Source: Rhodospirillaceae bacterium CCH5-H10
GTDB taxonomy: Bacteria; Pseudomonadota; Alphaproteobacteria; Reyranellales; Reyranellaceae
Direction of reading: 5' to 3'
DNA: 13,362 nt
Assembly (NCBI GenBank): GCA_001557035.1
Contig: LSKJ01000302.1
Coordinates: forward strand, 1 to 13,362
Below are positions 1 to 5,779 of the stretch, in pieces; position 1 is the first letter of the stretch, and the number at the start of each line of letters is the position of its first letter. The position numbers were made by a program, and so were the translations under genes. A model generated the notes under the pieces. The model saw only the letters and a list, made by a program, of their open reading frames with translations, ran no database searches and was not told where the DNA came from.

Positions 1-690
1 TACTGGCACATCGAGCCGATGGTGCTGGCCTTCAACGGCGGCACGCTGATGCTGCTCTGCTTCTATGCCTTCCTGAACGCGGTCGGCAGCCTGCTGGCCG
101 GCGGCCGCCACCTCGATTTCGACTGGGCGATGGCCTATGCCATCCTCGTCTGCGTGGCCTGCTTCAGCATGTTCTTCTACGAGCGCCGCCTCAACCGCGC
201 GATCGGCTCCGATTTCATCCGACTCGACACGCAGGGCTGGCTGATGGCCGGCTCCATCACCCTGGCCCTGTTGGTGGCCTTCGTCATCGGCGCGTCGCTG
301 AACGGAACGGCATACGCTCATCTCGCACCCTATGCCGACCCCGCGGTGCTCGCTCTTCTCACCATGATCCTCGTCTTCGTGCCCATCCAGGCGGTGCGCA
401 AGGCACTGCGGGAAATCCTGCTGATCACGCCGCCCGAACTCGACGCGCGGGTGCGCGAAGTGATGGATGGCGTGATCGCCCGCCACGGCTTCAAGACCTA
501 CACCAGCTACGTGGCCAAGGTCGGCCGCGCGCAGTTCATCGAGATCCACGTCGCCGTGCCGCCGGACTCCTCGATCGACAGCGTTGGCAAGGTGGACGCC
601 CTGCGTCGCGAAATTGCCGCGGCGATCGGTGGCGAGGGACCGCAGCGCTGGCTCACGATCGACTTCACCGCCGATCCGAAGTGGTTGTAG
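1..690 (+). CDS. Cation diffusion facilitator-like transporter, C-terminal part (5' end outside window)
   Basis: The frame is open from base 1 (Tyr-Trp-His-Ile-Glu-Pro before the first Met), so the true start lies upstream; 229 residues are visible. Four hydrophobic segments are seen at about residues 10-33, 43-60, 80-100 and 115-132, followed by a soluble tail of about 90 residues ending VGRAQFIEIHVAVP and a polar end. This layout fits the last four membrane helices plus the cytoplasmic C-terminal domain of CDF proteins, which export Zn/Co/Fe/Mn(II) in exchange for protons; the subgroup looks like the 'predicted Co/Zn/Cd transporter' proteins (COG3965-like). The usual HxxxD metal site of the fifth helix is not seen; the matching stretch reads LDTQGWLMAG (residues 75-84), so substrate and activity are uncertain. 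The following gene is apaG, linked in enteric bacteria to Co/Mg resistance, but a 61-base gap separates them and a shared function is only a guess. Confidence 0.75.
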   Translation, partial: YWHIEPMVLAFNGGTLMLLCFYAFLNAVGSLLAGGRHLDFDWAMAYAILVCVACFSMFFYERRLNRAIGSDFIRLDTQGWLMAGSITLALLVAFVIGASLNGTAYAHLAPYADPAVLALLTMILVFVPIQAVRKALREILLITPPELDARVREVMDGVIARHGFKTYTSYVAKVGRAQFIEIHVAVPPDSSIDSVGKVDALRREIAAAIGGEGPQRWLTIDFTADPKWL

Positions 691-751
691 ACGCATTTGA
701 CCTTTTGGGTCGAAACTCCCATGTCAGAGGCCGTGAGGAACTCGCCCGAGC

Positions 752-1144
752 ATGTATAAAGCCACCACCCGTGCCATTTTGGTGACGGTCCAACCGCAAT
801 ATCTGCCCGACCAGTCCGAGCCGGCGAAGTCGCAGTATGTCTGGTCGTACACGGTGCGGATCGAGAACCATGGCGATGTCGCGGTGCAGTTGCGCAGCCG
901 TCATTGGAAGATTACCGACGGGCTGGGCCGGTTGCAGGAGGTCAAGGGCCCTGGGGTCGTTGGCAAGACGCCCCTGCTGCGTCCCGGCGAGAGGTTCGAG
1001 TACACGTCCGGCACGCCGCTTTCCACGCCATCCGGAATCATGGGCGGCACGTACCAGATGGTTGACGAGGCTGGCGTGAAGTTCGACGTCGATATCCCCA
1101 CTTTTTCGCTGGATACGCCGACGGCGCAGCGCAGCCTCAACTAG
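752..1144 (+). CDS. apaG: ApaG domain protein (DUF525, CorD)
   Basis: 130 residues, close to the usual 125-130 for ApaG. Family signatures are clear: [11 protein letters not shown] (31-41), [10 protein letters not shown] (50-59), GPGVVGKTP (66-74), and the GGTYQM stretch (98-103) of the fibronectin-III-like fold. It is a small soluble cytoplasmic protein with no signal peptide. The family is tied to cobalt/magnesium homeostasis in Salmonella (CorD) and occurs as a domain in eukaryotic F-box and polymerase-interacting proteins; the biochemical function is not settled. The ATG at 752 is preceded by GAGGAA at 735-740, a plausible though slightly distant ribosome binding site. The next gene, folE, starts 25 bases after the stop, so they may be co-transcribed. 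Identity is secure; role in this organism is inferred. Confidence 0.93.
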   Translation: MYKATTRAILVTVQPQYLPDQSEPAKSQYVWSYTVRIENHGDVAVQLRSRHWKITDGLGRLQEVKGPGVVGKTPLLRPGERFEYTSGTPLSTPSGIMGGTYQMVDEAGVKFDVDIPTFSLDTPTAQRSLN

Positions 1145-1169
1145 GCGACGCGGATCGAGGAGACTGCAG

Positions 1170-1796
1170 ATGAACAAGATGGTGAAGCCGGGTGGAGCCA
1201 TGTCGCTCGCCACCGGCCTGACCCGCCCGTCGCGCGAGGAGGCCGAAGCCGCCGTGCGCACCCTGATCCAGTGGGCGGGGGACGATCCCGGCCGCGAGGG
1301 GCTGGCGGGCACGCCGGACCGTGTCGTCCGCTCCTACGAGGAATTCTTCAAGGGCTACGACCAGGATCCGCGCGACATGCTGCAGCGGACCTTCGAGGAG
1401 GTAGAGGGCTACGACGAGGTCGTGGCGCTGCGCGACATCCGCCTCGAATCGCACTGTGAGCACCACATGGTGCCGATCATCGGCAAGGTCCATATCGGCT
1501 ACCTGCCGGACAAGCGCGTGGTCGGCATCAGCAAGCTCGCCCGCGTGGTCGACGCCTACGCTTACCGCCTGCAGATCCAGGAAAAACTGACGGCGCAGAT
1601 CGCCAACACGCTCCAGGAAGTGCTGCAGCCGCGCGGCGTGGCGGTCGTCATCGAGGCCGCGCACCAGTGCATGACCACGCGCGGGGTCCACAAGTCCGAC
1701 GTCACCATGGTGACCAGTCGCATGCTGGGCGCTTTCCGCGACAATGGCGAGACACGGCGCGAATTCCTGTCCATGATCGGGCGCACGTCCATCTGA
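1170..1796 (+). CDS. folE: GTP cyclohydrolase I (FolE)
   Basis: 208 residues. It converts GTP to 7,8-dihydroneopterin triphosphate plus formate, the first committed step of folate/pterin synthesis, as a cytoplasmic homodecamer with catalytic zinc. The zinc-binding motif [10 protein letters not shown] (93-102) supplies Cys96 and His99, and HQCMTTRGV (165-173) supplies Cys167; the spacing matches E. coli Cys110/His113/Cys181 with a constant offset of 14. The GTP-binding stretch [20 protein letters not shown] (119-138) is intact. The start at 1170 has GAGGAG at 1158-1163. In-frame ATGs at 1179 and 1200 exist, so the first few residues are uncertain; the conserved domain begins after both. It has canonical zinc ligands, so it is the zinc-dependent type IA, not the FolE2 type. 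The downstream ArgE-like gene starts 31 bases after the stop with its own SD sequence. Confidence 0.97.
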   Translation: MNKMVKPGGAMSLATGLTRPSREEAEAAVRTLIQWAGDDPGREGLAGTPDRVVRSYEEFFKGYDQDPRDMLQRTFEEVEGYDEVVALRDIRLESHCEHHMVPIIGKVHIGYLPDKRVVGISKLARVVDAYAYRLQIQEKLTAQIANTLQEVLQPRGVAVVIEAAHQCMTTRGVHKSDVTMVTSRMLGAFRDNGETRREFLSMIGRTSI

Positions 1797-1827
1797 AGCA
1801 ACGCGCCTCGAGCAAGACAAGGACATC

Positions 1828-2997
1828 ATGGCCGGAGAGATCGTCAGTTCCATCGAAATGCTGCGCAAGCTCGTGGCGTTCGATACCACCTCGCGCTATT
1901 CCAACCTCGCGCTGATCGAGTACGTGCAGGGCTACCTCAAGGGCCACGGCATCGAGTCGAAGCTGGTGCCCAACGAGGACGGCTCGAAGGCCAATCTGTT
2001 CGCCACCATCGGCCCCAACGTGCCGGGCGGCGTCGTGCTCTCCGGCCATACCGACGTCGTGCCGGTGGACGGCCAGCCGTGGGTGACCGACCCTTGGACG
2101 CTGACGCTCAAGGACGGCAAGTACTACGGCCGTGGCACCTGCGACATGAAGGCGTTCTACGCCATCGGCCTCGCCATGCTCCCGCAGTTCCTGAAGGCGC
2201 CGCTCAAGAAGCCGATCCACTTCGCGCTATCCTACGACGAGGAGATCGGCTGCTTCGGCGCCCATTCGCTGGCCGCCCGCATGGCGACCGAGGTTCCCAA
2301 GCCGCGTGTCATCATCATCGGCGAGCCGACCATGATGACGGTCGTGCATGCCCACAAGGGCAGCCAGAGCTACGTCACCAAGTTCACGGGCTTCGAGGCC
2401 CATTCCTCGATGACCCATCTCGGCGTCAGCGCGATCCATTTCGCTGGCGAGTTCATCCACTACCTCAATACGGTGCAGGAGGAACTCGAAGCCGCCGCGC
2501 CGAAGAACAGCGAGTTCATGCCGGCCGCGGCAACCTTCAACGTCGGCACCATCGTCGGCGGCACCGCGGGCAACATCCTGGCGCGCGAGTGCGAGGTCCT
2601 GTGGGGCTATCGCGAGCTGCCGACCCGGCCGATCGAGGAGCTGGGTGAGCGCGCCAAGAAGTGGCTGAAGGAAGAGCTGCTGCCGAAGATGAAGGCCAAG
2701 CATCCCGCTGCCGGGATCGAGACCGAGCTGCGCGCCTCGACGCCGGCCTTCTCGCCCGAGGGCAACGACGACGCCAAGGCGCTGGCCGGAAGCTGGTCGG
2801 GCTCCAACACCATCGGCGCGGTGGTCTATGCCACCGAGGCCGGCATCTTCCGCAAGGTGCTGGGCGTTCCGACGGTCGTCTGCGGCCCCGGCGACATCGC
2901 CCAGGCGCACCAGCCCAACGAATTCATCCTCGCCTCCCAGATCGACGCCGGCGAGGATTTCATGAAGCGCATGCTTGAATGGGCGTGTCGCGACTGA
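1828..2997 (+). CDS. argE: Acetylornithine deacetylase-like M20 metallopeptidase (ArgE family)
   Basis: 389 residues, the normal ArgE length. M20A signatures: SGHTDVVPVDGQPW (72-85; metal ligand His74, Asp76), GRGTCDMKAF (101-110; bridging Asp106), SYDEEIGCFGAHS (135-147; general base Glu138, ligand Glu139), IGEPT (164-168; Glu166) and QAHQPNEF (359-366; ligand His361). All catalytic and dimetal ligands appear intact, so it should be an active cytoplasmic zinc amidohydrolase. ArgE removes acetyl from N2-acetylornithine to give ornithine. The SD AAGGA is at 1819-1823. Its 3' end overlaps dgoK by 19 bases, suggesting translational coupling to a sugar-acid operon. Many alphaproteobacteria make ornithine with ArgJ and carry ArgE paralogues, so this copy may act on another N-acyl amino acid. 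Family is certain; substrate and the symbol are less so. Confidence 0.85.
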   Translation: MAGEIVSSIEMLRKLVAFDTTSRYSNLALIEYVQGYLKGHGIESKLVPNEDGSKANLFATIGPNVPGGVVLSGHTDVVPVDGQPWVTDPWTLTLKDGKYYGRGTCDMKAFYAIGLAMLPQFLKAPLKKPIHFALSYDEEIGCFGAHSLAARMATEVPKPRVIIIGEPTMMTVVHAHKGSQSYVTKFTGFEAHSSMTHLGVSAIHFAGEFIHYLNTVQEELEAAAPKNSEFMPAAATFNVGTIVGGTAGNILARECEVLWGYRELPTRPIEELGERAKKWLKEELLPKMKAKHPAAGIETELRASTPAFSPEGNDDAKALAGSWSGSNTIGAVVYATEAGIFRKVLGVPTVVCGPGDIAQAHQPNEFILASQIDAGEDFMKRMLEWACRD

Positions 2998-3857
2998 TCG
3001 CCGTCGACTGGGGCACCAGCTCTCTGCGCGGCGCCCGTCTCGACGAGGCGGGCGGCGTGCTGGAGGAGAAGAGTGCGCCGCTCGGCATCCTCAACGTGCC
3101 CAATGGCGATTTCGCGGGCACCTTCGCCTCGCTCTTCGCCGACTGGATGGAGCCTGCGGGCAGCGTCTGCCTGATCTCCGGTATGGCCGGCAGTCGGCAG
3201 GGCTGGGTTGAGGCACCCTATGTCGCCTGTCCCGCCGGCCCCGAGGAATTACAACGGCATCTGCGCTGGATCGAACCGGGCCGCATCGCTCTCGTGCCCG
3301 GTCTCAGCGACGAGCAGGGCGACGTGCCCGACGTGATGCGCGGCGAGGAAGTGCAGATCTTCGGCGCCATGCGGCTCGTTGGCATCGCCGATGGTCTGTT
3401 CGTCCTGCCCGGCACGCACAGTAAGTGGGCCACGGTGCGCGGTGGCCGGGTCGCGGGTTTCCGCACCTACATGACCGGCGAGTTCTATGGCCTGCTCAGC
3501 CAGCATTCGATCCTTGCGCGCACCCTCGACGCCAATGCGCCACTCGACGAGGCGATGTTCCTGCGCGGCGTGGCACGAGCCGATGAAGGCGAGGGGCTGC
3601 TGCACAATGCGTTCGGCGCCCGCGCGCTCGCCTTGTTCGGCCGATTGTCGCCCCCGGAATCGACGAGCTATCTCTCCGGCCTGCTGATCGGCGAGGAGTT
3701 GCGCGGACAGGACCTGCCGGCCGGCCGTGACGTCGTTGCCATCGGCGCCCCGGCGCTCACCGCACGCTATGCTCTGGCGTTGCGGCAACGAGGCGTGCGC
3801 GTGCGCAGCTTCGGCGCGGAAGCGACATGGGCCGGCGTGAGGGCGATTCGGCAATGA
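2979..3857 (+). CDS. dgoK: 2-dehydro-3-deoxygalactonokinase (DgoK)
   Basis: 292 residues, the usual DgoK size. It phosphorylates 2-keto-3-deoxygalactonate at C6 with ATP in the DeLey-Doudoroff pathway (cytoplasm). Motifs: the N-terminal phosphate loop DWGTSSLRG (10-18), SGMAGSRQGW (67-76), DVMRGEEVQIFG (118-129), LPGTHSKW (143-150), MTGEFYGLLSQHSIL (165-179) and SGLLIGEEL (233-241). These fit the ASKHA-type DgoK family (PF05035). The ATG at 2979 lies inside the end of the ArgE-like gene and has no strong SD, so it probably depends on translation of that gene; GTG at 2985 is an in-frame alternative. The end overlaps the aldolase start as ATGA at 3854-3857. A kinase immediately followed by its cognate aldolase makes the assignment firm. 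Confidence 0.93.
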   Translation: MGVSRLIAVDWGTSSLRGARLDEAGGVLEEKSAPLGILNVPNGDFAGTFASLFADWMEPAGSVCLISGMAGSRQGWVEAPYVACPAGPEELQRHLRWIEPGRIALVPGLSDEQGDVPDVMRGEEVQIFGAMRLVGIADGLFVLPGTHSKWATVRGGRVAGFRTYMTGEFYGLLSQHSILARTLDANAPLDEAMFLRGVARADEGEGLLHNAFGARALALFGRLSPPESTSYLSGLLIGEELRGQDLPAGRDVVAIGAPALTARYALALRQRGVRVRSFGAEATWAGVRAIRQ

Positions 3858-4504
3858 CCGTCGACAAGTTCAGGACCGCGATGCGCGAGCTGCCGCTCGT
3901 GGCCATCCTGCGCGGGCTGAAGCCCGAGGAGGCGCCGGCGATCGGCGACGTGCTGGTCGAGGCGGGCTTTCGCCTGATCGAGGTGCCGCTCAACTCGCCG
4001 CGTCCGCTCGACAGCATCGCGGCCCTGCGCAAGCGCTTTCCCGATGCCGTGATCGGCGCCGGCACGGTGCTGACCGCCGCCGAAGCGCGCGATGTTGCGT
4101 CGGCCGGCGGCGAGCTGGTCGTCGCGCCGAACTTCGATCGCGAGGTCGTCGAGGAGACGGTGCGGCTCGGCATGGCGAGTCTGCCCGGCATCATGACGCC
4201 GACCGAAGCCTTCGCCGCCCTGAGGGCGGGCGCGCATGGGCTGAAACTCTTTCCGGCCGAGCTGGCTTCGCCCGCCGTGGTGAAGGCGATGCTGGCGGTG
4301 TTGCCGAAGGGCACGCCGCTGATCCCGGTCGGCGGTATCGGCGCGGACAATATGGAAGCCTGGCGTACGGCCGGCGCCGCGGGCTTCGGCCTCGGCTCCT
4401 CGCTCTACAAGCCGGGCGACGATTCGGCCTCGGTCCGCGCCAAGGCGGCGTCCATCCTGGGCGCCTGGCGCAAAATAAAAGAAAACGCGGGAGAGGGAAC
4501 ATGA
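3854..4504 (+). CDS. dgoA: 2-dehydro-3-deoxy-6-phosphogalactonate aldolase (DgoA / KDPG aldolase family)
   Basis: 216 residues from the ATG at 3854. It cleaves 2-keto-3-deoxy-6-phosphogalactonate to pyruvate and glyceraldehyde-3-phosphate. Class I aldolase signatures: VAILRGLKPEEA (16-27; Arg20), LIEVPLNSP (41-49; catalytic Glu43), GAGTVL (68-73), PGIMTPTEAF (111-120), GLKLFPAE (129-136; Schiff-base Lys131) and PVGGIG (158-163). The ILRG start and PLNSP motif favour the galactonate (DgoA) subtype over Eda. An in-frame ATG at 3827 would add nine residues inside dgoK, but 3854 gives the classic ATGA stop/start overlap, has GTGAGGG at 3837-3843 at good spacing and matches the family's N terminus. 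The end again overlaps the next gene as ATGA (4501-4504). Confidence 0.94.
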   Translation: MTVDKFRTAMRELPLVAILRGLKPEEAPAIGDVLVEAGFRLIEVPLNSPRPLDSIAALRKRFPDAVIGAGTVLTAAEARDVASAGGELVVAPNFDREVVEETVRLGMASLPGIMTPTEAFAALRAGAHGLKLFPAELASPAVVKAMLAVLPKGTPLIPVGGIGADNMEAWRTAGAAGFGLGSSLYKPGDDSASVRAKAASILGAWRKIKENAGEGT

Positions 4505-5691
4505 AGATCAAGAGCTACGAGATTTTCCGCTGCGATGCCGGCTGGCGTCTCTTCTCGTTCCTGAAGCTGGTGACCGACACCGGCCCGATCGGCTGGTCCG
4601 AATACAACGAGAGCTTCGGCAGCCCCGGCCTCTCGGGCGTCATCGAGAATTTGATGCCGAGCGTGGTCGGCATGGACCCGATGGACATCGAGCTGGTGAA
4701 CGCGGTGCTCGCCACCAAGTCGACCCAGTCGCGCGGCGGCGTGGTGCGGCAGGCGATCGCCGCCATCGAGAACGCGCTTTTAGACATCAAGGGCAAGGCG
4801 CTGGGCGTGCCGGTCTATCAACTGTTCGGCGGCAAGCTGCGCGATCGCATCCCCGTCTATTGGTCGCATTGCGGTTCCTACCGCATGCGCAATCCCGACC
4901 TCTGCGGCACCCCGGCGGTGCGCTCATACGACGACATGGCCCGCACCGGCGAGGAGGTGCGCAAGAAGGGCTTCACCGCCTGCAAGACCAACATCGCCAT
5001 GGAGGTCGACGGCAAGTTGCGCGCCTATCGGCCGGGCTTCGTCGTCGGCAAAGGCTTCCCCGAGCGTAACTGGGACGCCTTCATCGCGCGCAGTGCCGCC
5101 AAGACGGTCGAGGCGTTCCGCGCCGGCGTCGGCCCCGATGTCGGCATCATGCTCGACACCAACTTCCATTTCCGCACCGAGGGCTTCAAGCGCATCGCCG
5201 ACGCGGTCGGGCCGACCGGCCTCACCTGGCTGGAACTCGACATTCATGACCCGAAGTCGATCGCGATGATCCGCGAGCACGCGCCGTGCCCCATCGCCTC
5301 GGGCGAGACGCTGCTGGAGCGCCGCGACTTCCGGCCCTATCTCGAGGCCTATGCCTTCGACACCGCCATCGTCGACGTGATCTGGAACGGCTTCGCCGAG
5401 TCGCTGAAGATCGCCTCGCTGGCCGACGTATACGAGGTCAACGTGGCGCCGCACAATTTCTACGGCCACCTCGCCAGCGCCATCTCGGCGCATTTCTGCG
5501 CCGCCGTACCGAACTTCCGTATCATGGAGATCGACATCGACGGCGTGCCGTGGCGCGACGAGATCGTCGACAACCCGCCGGTCTTCGAGAACGGCGACTA
5601 TATCCTGCCGAAAGGCCCGGGCTGGGGCGTCGAGCCGAACGAGGCGGCGATGCGCCAGCATCCGCCCAAGAGCTACGTCGTCACGCAATAG
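4501..5691 (+). CDS. Enolase-superfamily sugar-acid dehydratase (mandelate racemase/DgoD-like)
   Basis: 396 residues. N-terminal capping domain (about 1-115) and a barrel domain with enolase-superfamily residues: ACKTNIA (160-166; Lys162), LDTNFHF (218-224; metal ligand Asp219), WLELDIHDP (243-251; probable ligand Glu245), ASGETLLERRDF (266-277; ligand Glu269), Asp292 and NVAPHNFYGH (314-323; His318). Asp292 and His318 are spaced like the mandelate-racemase Asp-His dyad, expected for acid-sugar dehydratases. The third-strand motif reads WLELD instead of the usual WIEEP, and the protein is not closely similar to E. coli DgoD, so the exact substrate (galactonate or a related aldonate) is not proven. 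Position next to dgoK and dgoA argues that its product is a 2-keto-3-deoxy sugar acid. It starts within the aldolase stop (ATGA), with GGGAGAGGG just upstream as SD. Confidence 0.85.
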   Translation: MKIKSYEIFRCDAGWRLFSFLKLVTDTGPIGWSEYNESFGSPGLSGVIENLMPSVVGMDPMDIELVNAVLATKSTQSRGGVVRQAIAAIENALLDIKGKALGVPVYQLFGGKLRDRIPVYWSHCGSYRMRNPDLCGTPAVRSYDDMARTGEEVRKKGFTACKTNIAMEVDGKLRAYRPGFVVGKGFPERNWDAFIARSAAKTVEAFRAGVGPDVGIMLDTNFHFRTEGFKRIADAVGPTGLTWLELDIHDPKSIAMIREHAPCPIASGETLLERRDFRPYLEAYAFDTAIVDVIWNGFAESLKIASLADVYEVNVAPHNFYGHLASAISAHFCAAVPNFRIMEIDIDGVPWRDEIVDNPPVFENGDYILPKGPGWGVEPNEAAMRQHPPKSYVVTQ

Positions 5692-5779
5692 ACGTTACAC
5701 AACAGTTCCCGGTCGCGGGTTGCAAATGCACAACCCATGATGCCAACTGTGCATCGTTGTGAGTCGGGGAGATAGTGCA
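5692..5779 (+). other. Intergenic gap with weak overlapping inverted repeats before the autotransporter
   Basis: This 88-base gap separates the sugar-acid genes from the autotransporter. Three small dyads are visible: CCCG/CGGG (5708-5711 with 5716-5719), GGGTTG/CAACCC (5717-5722 with 5731-5736, 8-base loop) and ATGCACA/TGTGCAT (5726-5732 with 5748-5754, 15-base spacer). They overlap, so they cannot all form at once. No T-run follows, so this is not a convincing intrinsic terminator. A promoter or operator for the autotransporter could lie here, but I see no clear -35/-10 pair. Confidence 0.3.
5766..5771 (+). promoter_or_regulatory. Shine-Dalgarno GGGGAG that points to a TTG start
   Basis: GGGGAG lies eight bases before an in-frame TTG at 5780. 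The upstream in-frame GTG at 5759 has no purine-rich sequence before it. This decides the autotransporter start in favour of the TTG and puts the charged n-region of the signal peptide in a normal place. Confidence 0.6.

Noticed and set aside
699..711. GACC/GGTC dyad between the CDF-like gene and apaG
   Set aside because: Only four pairs with imperfect flanks; too weak for a terminator or operator call.
3827..3853. Earlier ATG start for the aldolase
   Set aside because: It would add residues absent from the family; 3854 gives the ATGA overlap and well-spaced SD.
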